This document shows, piece by piece, positions 55,568-63,502 of a stretch of DNA of 64,000 nt (its first letter is position 1; each line of letters opens with the position of its first letter). This DNA comes from Dyadobacter psychrotolerans (GTDB lineage: Bacteria; Bacteroidota; Bacteroidia; Cytophagales; Spirosomataceae), in contig NZ_SMFL01000004.1 of the NCBI RefSeq assembly GCF_004349265.1, positions 591,150-655,149 on the forward strand, in the 5' to 3' direction. The translations under genes and the position numbers were made by a program. The notes below the pieces were generated by a model, which saw only the letters and a list, made by a program, of their open reading frames with translations, made no database searches and was not told where the DNA came from.

Positions 55568-55596
55568 ACAAGATGTTTACTAGGTAAACATCTTGT
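55568..55596. repeat. 29-bp palindrome upstream of the recombinase gene
   Basis: ACAAGATGTTTAC (55568-55580) and GTAAACATCTTGT (55584-55596) are perfectly complementary with a 3-nt centre. It lies 55 bp before the recombinase start. A second, weaker inverted repeat GGTGAGT-CAAA / TTTGA-ACTCACC is at 55621-55653. Candidate recombinase binding or control sites. Confidence 0.55.
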
Positions 55597-55705
55597 TACA
55601 CAGGGAGTTGTAGCGATTCTGGTGAGTCAAATTTGCAGATCTTTGAACTCACCGAATTACTCACCAAAAATCTGTGGAAAATTGAATATTTTGGGACAAT
55701 CGGAA

Positions 55706-55744
55706 AAGAAAAAAGCCTGCTAATCGCTTGAATTGCAGGCTTTT
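55706..55744 (-). terminator. Terminator of the tRNA-Lys gene
   Basis: AAAAGCCTGC (55711-55720) pairs with GCAGGCTTTT (55735-55744); on the minus strand a T-rich run follows the stem. It lies 25 bp past the tRNA 3' end. Confidence 0.8.
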
Positions 55745-55768
55745 GATGCTTTTTGTTATTTCTTCAAG

Positions 55769-55841
55769 TGATCCCGCTGGGATTCGAACCCAGGACCCAT
55801 ACATTAAAAGTGTATTGCTCTACCAGCTGAGCTACGGAATC
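55769..55841 (-). tRNA. trnK: tRNA-Lys (anticodon TTT)
   Basis: The minus strand gives a 73-base cloverleaf without encoded CCA. The acceptor arms GATTCCG / CGGGATC pair with one G-U, the D arm has GCTC-AGCTGGTAGAGC, the anticodon loop reads CTTTTAA with TTT, and the T arm has GGTTCGAATCC. The discriminator base is A. The 3' end faces the recombinase gene, a usual integration position. Confidence 0.95.
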
Positions 55842-55966
55842 ATTTGCTGACTTTATTTCAAACTGTTCAACATTCAGTTTCGCAATTCAAGTAATCTTTC
55901 AACCTGTTGGATTAGCCGAAGCGTTTTCCGTTATTGCGATGCAAAAGTAGAATTCTAAAAAGTATA

Positions 55967-56701
55967 ATGCAAATTCTGTTAAAAAAATACATTTCATTTT
56001 GGCTTTTAACGAGCCTCTTTTTTGCTTTTTTACCGGCCAAATCAGCCAGTATATCTGAGTTAAAAACTGCTGATTCTCTGTTTGCTATGGCTAAATATGC
56101 GGAGGCAGAAATATTGTACAAAAAAAACTTTACAGAAGATGAAAAAAATAATCAAAACCTTCTTTTGAAGCTTGCTTTTTTATCTGAAAAGACAAATAAT
56201 GTTACCAATTGCCTGTTTTATTTAAGTAAACTCGCACTCGTCAGTCCTTCCCGCCGTCTTTTTGAAAAAATGGATAATTTGGCGGCTGAGCAAAATTTAA
56301 GTGGCTATGAATTTGACGATTACAATTATTTTATAATTTTTTACAGGCGCTATGGTGATTACATACCAATATTGCTCCTAACTTTGGGGGCATATATCGT
56401 TTTCATCATGATTTTGAAAACAAGGCGGAAAGAACCAATTTTGCAAATTCATAAGGTCTCAACGGTTGTATATCTTGTTATTTTGCTCGGTATGATAAAT
56501 GTTCCGTCGTTATATAAAACGGGGATCATCATGAATGACAACACGTTTTTACGGGAAGAGCCCTCGTCGGCTTCCGGTGTTATTGAGATTGTGAGAAAGG
56601 GACACAAAATAACGCTATTTGGATCAGTCGATCATTGGGATCGGGTAATTTGGAATAATAAGATTGTTTATATTCGTAAAAATGACATTTGGTCGATTTA
56701 G
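55967..56701 (+). CDS. Membrane protein with TPR-like and SH3-like parts
   Basis: 244 residues from the ATG at 55967, which starts a signal peptide (LLTSLFFAFLPAKSASIS). A TPR-like helical part (DSLFAMAKYAEAEILYKKNF) is followed by two membrane segments (ILLLTLGAYIVFIMIL, VVYLVILLGMINVP) and a C-terminal bacterial SH3-like domain (FLREEPSSASGVIEIVRKG, IWNNKIVYIRKNDIW). It resembles BatE-type proteins but no Bat/MoxR cluster is seen next to it. Confidence 0.7.
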   Translation: MQILLKKYISFWLLTSLFFAFLPAKSASISELKTADSLFAMAKYAEAEILYKKNFTEDEKNNQNLLLKLAFLSEKTNNVTNCLFYLSKLALVSPSRRLFEKMDNLAAEQNLSGYEFDDYNYFIIFYRRYGDYIPILLLTLGAYIVFIMILKTRRKEPILQIHKVSTVVYLVILLGMINVPSLYKTGIIMNDNTFLREEPSSASGVIEIVRKGHKITLFGSVDHWDRVIWNNKIVYIRKNDIWSI

Positions 56702-56722
56702 TTAGACATTACTGGTATCATT

Positions 56723-56754
56723 TTTGTAGTCTGAAAAGTTTGTGTTTATATTTA
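56723..56754 (+). promoter_or_regulatory. Candidate Bacteroidota promoter of the CHRD gene
   Basis: TTTG at 56723-56726 and TATATTTA at 56747-56754 are 20 bp apart, close to TTTG-N19-21-TAnnTTTG; only the last base of the -7 box differs. The leader would be about 25 nt. Confidence 0.5.
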
Positions 56755-56783
56755 AAGGGTACTTTATTAAAAATTAAAGCTGT

Positions 56784-57221
56784 ATGAAAAAGCCAATGAA
56801 ACGTATTTTACTATTTATGACCGGTATTGCCATGTTGGGTATGGCGTCTTCCTGTAAAGAAGAGGGACCTCACAAAGACGATATTGTTAAATTTTCGGCA
56901 ACCATTAACAGTGCACCGACAGTTGGTACAGGCGCTTTTGAATACAATAAAGTTACCAGAGAGCTTTCCTACAATGTATCGTATTCCAATATTGTACCTT
57001 TTGCGGTAACAATCAATCATGCTACTCCGGGGTGGCAAAGAGGACCTGTGCTCGTGAACCTTCCTGGTTTCACAGCTTCACAGGTTACCGGCAAAACGCG
57101 TGTTCTAACTTTGGCTGAACAAACGGAACTGATCAATGGCCTGTTTTATGTCAACATCGCACCAAAGGACAATCCAACTAAAGAAGTTAGAGGTCAGATT
57201 TTGCCAAACGAACTCGATTAA
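56784..57221 (+). CDS. CHRD-domain lipoprotein
   Basis: This 145-residue lipoprotein (lipobox SSC) has one CHRD domain: VKFSATINSAPTVGTGAFEY at the start, then TINHATPGWQRGPVLVNLPG, and the C-terminal GLFYVNIAPKDNPTKEVRGQ. CHRD domains occur in chordin and in many bacterial exported proteins; the function is unknown. It ends at a strong two-way terminator. Confidence 0.85.
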   Translation: MKKPMKRILLFMTGIAMLGMASSCKEEGPHKDDIVKFSATINSAPTVGTGAFEYNKVTRELSYNVSYSNIVPFAVTINHATPGWQRGPVLVNLPGFTASQVTGKTRVLTLAEQTELINGLFYVNIAPKDNPTKEVRGQILPNELD

Positions 57222-57242
57222 TTTTTTATAAAAATATAAAAG

Positions 57243-57282
57243 ATGAGGCTGTTAGATTTGATTCTGACAGCCTCATTTTTTT
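57243..57282. terminator. Bidirectional terminator between CHRD and DEAD-box genes
   Basis: ATGAGGCTGT (57243-57252) pairs with ACAGCCTCAT (57267-57276), followed by a T-run on the plus strand and preceded by AAAAG on the left, giving CTTTTTAT on the minus strand. It serves both convergent genes. Confidence 0.9.
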
Positions 57283-57295
57283 GCCTAAGCATATA

Positions 57296-58531
57296 TTATT
57301 TCTTCTTTTTCTTCCTTTTAACTCCTTCGTATTCTTCTACCTCTTTCATCAAACCTTTCAAATCGTAAGTTGTATCAGTTGTGAAATCCAGAGTTTCTGA
57401 ATAATCGTTTGCGCTGATTTTAACGACCTCGATTGGTTTTCCCAAATACTCTTCAATTTCTTCAAGGATCGGTTTTTCTTCAGGACTGCAGAAAGAAACA
57501 GCAAGTCCTTTCTGTGTGCCTCTGCCGGTACGTCCCACACGGTGAACATAATTTTCTGCCTGCTCGGGCAAATCGTAATTTACCACATAGTCAACATTTG
57601 CAATATCAATACCTCTTGAACTGACATCAGTGGCAATTAATATCTTCGTTTCGCCTTTTCTAAACTGATTTAAAGCATCGAGGCGGTCGGTTTGATCTTT
57701 GTCTCCGTGAATGGTAAGACTTTTGATTTCCATCCTTTCAAGCGCTGCAAATAACCGTTCAGCTCGGACCTTTGTTCTTACGAATACAAGAATTTTACTT
57801 TCCGGGTTTTCCTTAATTACCCTTTCAAGGAAAAATCTTTTATCATCCATGCCCACATAAGCAACCGAATGCGTAATGTTTCTGGCAACCGGATTGTTCG
57901 GAGAAATCTGAATACGGATGGCATTTCTGACAAGTGAATAGGCAAGCTTCTTTATTTTTTCATTGATAGTAGCCGAGAAAAATAATGTCTGGCGGTTTTT
58001 AGGAAGGAATTTAATCAAATCCTGTATATCCTTTATAAAACCCAGATCGAGCATGTGGTCGGCTTCGTCCAAAACCAGTACTTCAATACGGTTCAGCTTG
58101 ATATGTCCCTGGCTAACCAGATCAAACATTCTTCCCGGGGTGGAAATCAGCACATCAATCCCTTTTTCCAGCTGTGCAATCTGTGGTCCCTGTTCAACAC
58201 CGCCAAACACACTAAATGCTTTTACTTTGGTATACTGTCCGATCCTGTCAAATACTTCTGTAATCTGGATGGCCAGCTCACGCGTAGGAACCATGACAAT
58301 GCACCGGATGCCTTCCGAACGGGAAGACACTTTCTGATTGTGCAACATGTCGATAACCGGAATAGCGAAAGCTGCCGTTTTACCTGTTCCTGTCTGTGCA
58401 ATGGCAAGAACGTCTTCACCCTTCATAATCGCCGGGATGGCTTTAAACTGAATGTCTGTGGGACGTTTAAATCCGGTTTTCTCCAGACTTCGTTTTATTT
58501 CCGGAGCAATATGGTAATCATCAAATTTCAT
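57296..58531 (-). CDS. DEAD-box RNA helicase, RhlE type
   Basis: This 411-residue protein has all helicase motifs: the Q motif (GFKRPTDIQFKAIP), AQTGTGKTAAF (Walker A, residues ~45-55), PTRELAIQI, STPGRMFDL, VLDEADHML, FFSATI and HRVGRTGRG. A short basic C-terminal tail ends in lysines. It unwinds RNA in ribosome assembly or RNA decay. It lies 131 bp after the chaperone genes, with its own promoter likely. Confidence 0.95.
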   Translation of the reverse strand: MKFDDYHIAPEIKRSLEKTGFKRPTDIQFKAIPAIMKGEDVLAIAQTGTGKTAAFAIPVIDMLHNQKVSSRSEGIRCIVMVPTRELAIQITEVFDRIGQYTKVKAFSVFGGVEQGPQIAQLEKGIDVLISTPGRMFDLVSQGHIKLNRIEVLVLDEADHMLDLGFIKDIQDLIKFLPKNRQTLFFSATINEKIKKLAYSLVRNAIRIQISPNNPVARNITHSVAYVGMDDKRFFLERVIKENPESKILVFVRTKVRAERLFAALERMEIKSLTIHGDKDQTDRLDALNQFRKGETKILIATDVSSRGIDIANVDYVVNYDLPEQAENYVHRVGRTGRGTQKGLAVSFCSPEEKPILEEIEEYLGKPIEVVKISANDYSETLDFTTDTTYDLKGLMKEVEEYEGVKRKKKKK

Positions 58532-58662
58532 AATAACGATTGTTCAAGTGAACCGCAAACGGGTTCACTTTATGTAACATGCGGCAAAGATACGTTCGTT
58601 ATCGGTGTTTTACAGAAATTCCAGCAAATCGGATTATGGTGATAGGTTAAATTGGAAAATCG

Positions 58663-58962
58663 TTAATGCCTTTCTTCGTAAAATCTGAGCTTATTTTTAA
58701 GATTTATAATTTCCAGTTTCATCAGCTCCATCTGATCAAGGAGCGTATGGACCGCGCCGATACCCTCGGCATTAATTGCCAGATCATCATGCAGTCGGAG
58801 CATTCTTTCAATTTTATGCAGTTCCGGAATATGGATAAACTGTGTTTCCTTTACAAAAATAGTTTCAAGCAATCCAATTTCTTCCAAAGATTCTACGAAG
58901 GTATATTCCACGTTGTAGTATGTGCAAAACTTATCAGCAGCTATCAATTGATCCGTTTCCAT
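58663..58962 (-). CDS. cbpM: Chaperone modulator CbpM
   Basis: This 99-residue protein has the MerR-like CbpM fold (LIAADKFCTYYNVEYTFVES, IPELHKIERMLRLHDDLAIN) and a C-terminal coiled coil (LLDQMELMKLEIINLKNKL). CbpM binds the J domain of CbpA and blocks it. The gene lies 12 bp after the DnaJ-type gene, as in E. coli cbpA-cbpM. Confidence 0.87.
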   Translation of the reverse strand: METDQLIAADKFCTYYNVEYTFVESLEEIGLLETIFVKETQFIHIPELHKIERMLRLHDDLAINAEGIGAVHTLLDQMELMKLEIINLKNKLRFYEERH

Positions 58963-58974
58963 ATCTTTATCCGG

Positions 58975-59856
58975 TTACGATTTAGACAATTCTGTAAATA
59001 ATTCCTTTTGTTTATCTGATAAATTGGTAGGGATTTTAACATTAAATGTCACATAGAGGTCTCCAAAACTTCCTTCTTTTTTGTAAACCGGAAAACCTTT
59101 TCCTTTTAGTCTGACAGCAGTGCCATTTTGGGTTTCGGGTTGTACGCTCAGCTTTACTTTTCCGCTGAGTGTTTCGATGATCAAGTCACCGCCCAGAACT
59201 GCCGTGTACAAATCGACATCTGCTTTGAGATGAATGTCACTGCCCGACCTTTTAAATTTGTCGTCGTTTGCCACGGTAAAAGTAAGGTACAGATCACCAT
59301 TTGGCCCGCCGTTTGATCCGGGACCTCCGTGACCTGAAATCTTGATGGTTTGTCCGTTTTCAATGCCGGCCGGTACAGTTATCCTGATATTTTTTCCGTT
59401 TACATTTAAGGTCTGTTTATGTGTTTCATAAGCTTCCAGCAGCGTTAAATTAACTTCTGCTTTGTAATCCTGCCCTCGGAATCTGGTCTGTCTGCCGCCA
59501 CCAAATCCCGAGGAGGAGCCGAACATAGATTCGAAGAAATCGGAAAAACCTCCTCCATCATCTCCTGCGTTCCATCCGGCACTTTGTTGTGCACGTCCTC
59601 TTGACTGCCTGGCTCTCTCATATTCTTCACCATGCTGCCAGTCTTTTCCGTACTGATCATATTTTTTACGTTTTTCAGGATCGCTCAGCACTTCATTGGC
59701 CTCATTGAGCTCCTGAAATTTCTTTTGTGCTTCTTTATCGTCGGGGTTCAGGTCAGGATGATATTTTCTGGCCAGTTTTCGGTATGCATTTTTAATATCC
59801 TTGTCCGATGCGGTTTTTTCTAAACCCAGTATCTGGTAATAGTCAACAAATGCCAT
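58975..59856 (-). CDS. cbpA: DnaJ-type co-chaperone CbpA
   Basis: This 293-residue protein starts with a J domain (His33-Pro34-Asp35 in [10 protein letters not shown]), then a Gly/Phe-rich linker ([17 protein letters not shown]) and two DnaJ C-terminal substrate-binding domains. It has no zinc finger, which separates it from DnaJ proper. It stimulates DnaK-type ATPase. It is transcribed with cbpM. Confidence 0.9.
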   Translation of the reverse strand: MAFVDYYQILGLEKTASDKDIKNAYRKLARKYHPDLNPDDKEAQKKFQELNEANEVLSDPEKRKKYDQYGKDWQHGEEYERARQSRGRAQQSAGWNAGDDGGGFSDFFESMFGSSSGFGGGRQTRFRGQDYKAEVNLTLLEAYETHKQTLNVNGKNIRITVPAGIENGQTIKISGHGGPGSNGGPNGDLYLTFTVANDDKFKRSGSDIHLKADVDLYTAVLGGDLIIETLSGKVKLSVQPETQNGTAVRLKGKGFPVYKKEGSFGDLYVTFNVKIPTNLSDKQKELFTELSKS

Positions 59857-59920
59857 AATTCAGTATATCTTATAAGTGGTCAATATCCGGATTGGTACTA
59901 ACCGTGTTTTTCTTTTAAAG

Positions 59921-60142
59921 TTATTTTCTTTCGATCATTCGTAGGTAAAGATCTTCAACTTTTTTTCTTGCCCAAGGCGTTTTTCTCAAAAATTTGAGAC
60001 TGGACTTGATGCTAGGTTCAAACTGAAAGCTGTTGATGTTTATATGTTGGCCCAACTCTTCCCAGCCGTAGTGATCAACGAGCTCATTGAGAATTACTTC
60101 CAGTGTTTTTCCGTGCAGCGGGTTATTAAGTTGTTCAGACAT
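59921..60142 (-). CDS. VF530-family DNA-binding protein
   Basis: This 73-residue protein ([40 protein letters not shown]) matches the VF530/DUF2132 family, small helical proteins with a DNA-binding-like fold. It is upstream of the cbpA gene on the same strand and divergent from the oxidoreductase at 60235. Confidence 0.85.
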   Translation of the reverse strand: MSEQLNNPLHGKTLEVILNELVDHYGWEELGQHININSFQFEPSIKSSLKFLRKTPWARKKVEDLYLRMIERK

Positions 60143-60234
60143 TGTTAAGATTAAATTTGCAATAAGTTAAAGCTAGTTCATTAGAATAAATAATAATAAT
60201 GCTTAGGTATTAGTTCAAAAAATAATTCAGTTAT

Positions 60235-61215
60235 ATGGATCAGATTAATTGGGGAATAATAGGCTGTGGTAATGTTACGGAGGTCAAAAGCGGACCTGCT
60301 TTTAATAAAGTCGAAAATTCCCGGCTTGTAGCTGTGATGCGAAGAGATGCAGAAAAAGCTGCTGACTATGCCCAAAGGCATGGTGTTCCAAAATGGTATT
60401 CTGATGTGGACGAACTGATTAATGATCCAGCTGTCAACGCCATATACATTGCAACCCCTCCGGATGTGCACGAGGAATATGCCATAAAGGCAATGCGCGC
60501 AGGAAAACCAGTTTATGTGGAAAAACCCATGGCTCGCAATGCAGATGAATGCAGCCGTATGAATGCGGTCAGCAAAGAGACCGGCGTTCCGCTTTTTGTA
60601 GCGTACTACCGCCGCTGTTTACCATATTTTGTTAAACTGAAAGAGTTGATTGACAATAAGGTTATCGGTGACATACGGTTTGTAAATATCTGTCTTCAAT
60701 GGCAGCCATACGAAGAAGAAGTTGGAAGTAATCCAAAACCGCGCTGGCGGGTGGATCCGGCAGTTTCCGGAGGAGGTCATTTTCATGACCTGGCTTCCCA
60801 CCAGTTTGATCTGCTTGAATACATTTTCGGACCGGTTAACACTGCAAGTGGGATTTCACGTAATCAGGCTGGTTTATACGAGGCGGATGATATTACAGTG
60901 GCTAATTTTGAGTTCGAGTCCGGTATTCTGGGTAATGGAAGCTGGTGTTACACGGTAAACAAGATTCAGCGGGAAGATTTAGCAACCATCACCGGATCGA
61001 AAGGCAGAATTTCTTTTTCATTCTTCGAAAAGTTTGACATCATTGTTGAAACAGAGCAGGGTACCGAGATTTTTAATATACCTTATCCGGCACACGTGCA
61101 GCAACCGCTTATTGAACAGATTGTTAAAGATTTAAGAGGGGAGGGGAAAAGTCCAAGCAATGGGCAAACCGGAGCGCGTGCGAACCTGATTATGGACTGG
61201 ATTACCGCAAAGTAA
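60235..61215 (+). CDS. Gfo/Idh/MocA-family oxidoreductase
   Basis: This 326-residue enzyme has an N-terminal Rossmann fold (INWGIIGCGNVTEVKSGPAF), the EKPMARNADEC motif with the catalytic Lys, and GGGHFHDLASHQFDLLEYIF in the C-terminal domain. It uses NAD(P) to oxidise or reduce a sugar or cyclitol. No signal peptide. Substrate unknown. Confidence 0.92.
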   Translation: MDQINWGIIGCGNVTEVKSGPAFNKVENSRLVAVMRRDAEKAADYAQRHGVPKWYSDVDELINDPAVNAIYIATPPDVHEEYAIKAMRAGKPVYVEKPMARNADECSRMNAVSKETGVPLFVAYYRRCLPYFVKLKELIDNKVIGDIRFVNICLQWQPYEEEVGSNPKPRWRVDPAVSGGGHFHDLASHQFDLLEYIFGPVNTASGISRNQAGLYEADDITVANFEFESGILGNGSWCYTVNKIQREDLATITGSKGRISFSFFEKFDIIVETEQGTEIFNIPYPAHVQQPLIEQIVKDLRGEGKSPSNGQTGARANLIMDWITAK

Positions 61216-61326
61216 GCCTTGGTTTAACACTGGAATAACTGATGTTTGAAAAATGTCGTGTGGTAAATACCAAATTCAGAAGTATTTCAGTTATTTTACG
61301 AAAATTAACATTAAAAAATACTAGTC

Positions 61327-61440
61327 ATGGCAAAGGGTAAAAATCTGGACAAAGGCAGTACCAAAAAGGAACCGGAGAAAAATCTCAAAGAAAAACGTGC
61401 CGAAAAAAAGGCTAAGAAAGACGGAAAAAAAGACTATTAA
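61327..61440 (+). CDS. 37-residue Lys-rich small protein
   Basis: An ATG at 61327 opens a 37-codon frame, MAKGKNLDKGSTKKEPEKNL and so on, ending DGKKDY and TAA at 61440. It is very basic and lacks hydrophobic residues, like a small nucleic-acid-binding or disordered protein. An AT-rich leader and a matching terminator support a real gene. Confidence 0.6.
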   Translation: MAKGKNLDKGSTKKEPEKNLKEKRAEKKAKKDGKKDY

Positions 61441-61451
61441 TTCTGTATTGG

Positions 61452-61485
61452 CGGAGTCGACTCAAATACGTATCGACTCCGTTTT
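61452..61485 (+). terminator. Terminator after the 37-residue gene
   Basis: CGGAGTCGA (61452-61460) pairs perfectly with TCGACTCCG (61473-61481), followed by TTTT. It lies 12 bp after the small gene stop and before a convergent gene. Confidence 0.8.
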
Positions 61486-61491
61486 AGTTCG

Positions 61492-61797
61492 TCAGTAAAT
61501 TTCCCGGTTGGTTTTATACTTTGCCAGCCGTTTCTTCGACCGGACAATCTTTGAATGTATTTTATTCTTTTCGTCCGGTGTCATGATGTCGTCGGCATTG
61601 GCTTTATCAATTGCGAGTTTAATGATATCCTGCTCCCGCTTCATCTTACCATATTCAATAGCTGTCAGTTTTTTAGCTTTGTAAGCGCTTTCAATTTCAG
61701 CATTTAGTTTTTTTAAATCTGCTTTAAAATTCTGTGCATTCGCAGCCTGCACAGTTATCGTTACAAATAAAGCAGCGATCCATTTTTTGTATTTCAT
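61492..61797 (-). CDS. Small exported helical protein
   Basis: This 101-residue protein has a signal peptide ending NAQ, then helical, charged sequence (LKKLNAEIESAYKAKKLTAI, EKNKIHSKIVRSKKRLAKYK). I recognise no family. It lies 10 bp downstream of the isochorismatase-like gene on the same strand, so it may share its transcript. Confidence 0.65.
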   Translation of the reverse strand: MKYKKWIAALFVTITVQAANAQNFKADLKKLNAEIESAYKAKKLTAIEYGKMKREQDIIKLAIDKANADDIMTPDEKNKIHSKIVRSKKRLAKYKTNREIY

Positions 61798-61807
61798 AAA
61801 TCAAGAT

Positions 61808-62452
61808 TTACTCGTAACCCTTTCCTTTTAATTCCAGTACTGTTTCGTTGGTTAAAATTGAAATTAATTCGGTGTGCGACATGGGTTGGCTAAACATTGG
61901 AAAATCGCTTTTCAGCGCGTTGTCATGTTCTTCCTGGCTTAATGTTGCGCAACAGTCTGTAAGTGTAATTACGTTATATCCTTTGTCATAAGCAGTGCGC
62001 ATGGTTGATTCTACGCAGCAGTTGGTCAGATATCCCGCCAGTACCACATTTTTTATGCCGCGACTCCGCAAAACAAAATCCAGATTCGTACTGGCAAAGC
62101 CACAAAAACTGCGTTTCCCCTCGATAATAATGTCTTCTTTTTCAGGGGTTAACATTTCAGAAAACTCTGTTCCCCAGGTATCTTTTTTAAATGCACCGTT
62201 ATCAACCACACCTTTCATGATACCATAAGGTTTTGGTGTGACCTCATGATAATCGGAAGTAAACGAAATTGGAACGTAAATAATGTTTATTCCCGCCACA
62301 CGCGCAGCTTTCACAGTATCTGCTGTGTTATGAAGCATGTTGTTTGCATCCATAACGCCTTTCACAGCACTGTGAAAAATGCCGCCTTCTGTTGTAAAAT
62401 CGTTCTGAAACTCGATTAGCACGAGCGCAGTTTCTTTTGGGTTTAGCTCCAT
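61808..62452 (-). CDS. Isochorismatase-family cysteine hydrolase
   Basis: This 214-residue enzyme has the catalytic triad pattern of the family: Asp in LVLIEFQNDFTTEGG, Lys in IIIEGKRSFCGF, and Cys in AGYLTNCCVESTMRTAYDKG. Members act as nicotinamidase, isochorismatase or other amidases; the exact substrate is not clear. Confidence 0.9.
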   Translation of the reverse strand: MELNPKETALVLIEFQNDFTTEGGIFHSAVKGVMDANNMLHNTADTVKAARVAGINIIYVPISFTSDYHEVTPKPYGIMKGVVDNGAFKKDTWGTEFSEMLTPEKEDIIIEGKRSFCGFASTNLDFVLRSRGIKNVVLAGYLTNCCVESTMRTAYDKGYNVITLTDCCATLSQEEHDNALKSDFPMFSQPMSHTELISILTNETVLELKGKGYE

Positions 62453-62769
62453 GACGTGTTTTGTTTAATTTTTAATGTTGTGAATATAACTCTTTAAACA
62501 TCTTTTTCTTGTCTGAACCATCCTTTGAATGCGAGAAAATTCGTGACCGTTACGGTAAGCATGGCCTGGTAGCACCGGAAGAGTTTTGTCCGGTATTTCA
62601 TTGAGTTGAGGAACAATTTGCACAGAACTTATTTGCTAAATTGCCTGTCCGAATTTTAGGATAGTTTTTAAATATTTGATTTGAAATGGTTTAGGTTGTG
62701 TTTGATCAAAAGCGCCATACTGGATTGATTTTATAATTTATCCGGTATTCATCAAACATAATTTAATTC
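62453..62769. other. 317-bp divergent spacer
   Basis: Between the hydrolase and barrel genes I see no gene, repeat or strong hairpin. The stretch before 62770 contains several TTTG tracts that could be promoter parts, but no complete TTTG/TAnnTTTG pair. Confidence 0.4.
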
Positions 62770-63375
62770 ATGAAAAAGTTTTTGATTCAAACAATAAGTG
62801 CAGCTGCTTTGGTACTATTTATAAGTTCGGCAGCCTCCGCTCAGCTTTCGTTAGGAGTTCAGGGTGGTTTAGCAAAATCAGATGTTGAAGATTCTAAAAC
62901 AATCGTAGGTGGTGGTGTAAATTTAAGAGTATTCGCCTCACCACAGTTTGCAATAGGTGTAGCAGGTAAGTTATATGCTGATGGAAGCGATTACACCCTG
63001 GCCGGTCAGACGTTTGAAACAAAAGGAAGACTTACCCCAATCACAGGAACTTTAGATTATTACTTTTTAGACGGTCCGGTTCGCCCGTATCTTGGCGGTG
63101 ATGCCGGTGTGTACCTTTCTTCATACAAAGCTGAATTAAATAATAGAACAGTTTTTGAATCAAAGACCCGCAGTAACTTCGGTGCCGCTCCACGTCTGGG
63201 TGTAGTGTTTGCTTTTGGAAATGTTGGGTTACAAATTGAAGGAATTTATCACTTTGTCTTTGGCAACCAGGATCACAGCGGAAACACAGGTTCAGCCAAC
63301 AATATCGACTTTGAATCTACTTCGAAATTCGGAGGTGTGAATGTCGGTCTTATCTTTGGCCTGGGCGGAAAGTAA
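62770..63375 (+). CDS. Outer-membrane beta-barrel protein
   Basis: This 201-residue protein has a signal peptide (ending ASAQ) and a small 8-stranded barrel: LSLGVQGGLAKSDVEDSKTI, ITGTLDYYFLDGPVRPYLGG, and a terminal VNVGLIFGLGGK. It is the porin-family OmpA-like/OmpX-like barrel type common in Bacteroidota. Confidence 0.87.
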   Translation: MKKFLIQTISAAALVLFISSAASAQLSLGVQGGLAKSDVEDSKTIVGGGVNLRVFASPQFAIGVAGKLYADGSDYTLAGQTFETKGRLTPITGTLDYYFLDGPVRPYLGGDAGVYLSSYKAELNNRTVFESKTRSNFGAAPRLGVVFAFGNVGLQIEGIYHFVFGNQDHSGNTGSANNIDFESTSKFGGVNVGLIFGLGGK

Positions 63376-63396
63376 GATTGCAAGGCGCTGGGAATC

Positions 63397-63424
63397 AAAA
63401 GGGTATCAGTTATGATGCCCTTTT
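63397..63424 (+). terminator. Terminator after the barrel gene
   Basis: AAAAGGGTATCA pairs with TGATGCCCTTTT (one G-U), followed by TTT. It lies 22 bp past the stop of the outer-membrane barrel gene. Confidence 0.75.
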
Positions 63425-63502
63425 TCTTTTACCACCCAAATAAGAAAGCTACATTTGCCAGGCAACAGCAGATTTTACATTAATAATATATTCAGGATAA
63501 AA

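Noticed and set aside
55769-55790. Attachment site repeat of the tRNA-Lys 3' end
   Set aside because: I did not find a second copy of this segment to the left of the recombinase; the island border stays open.
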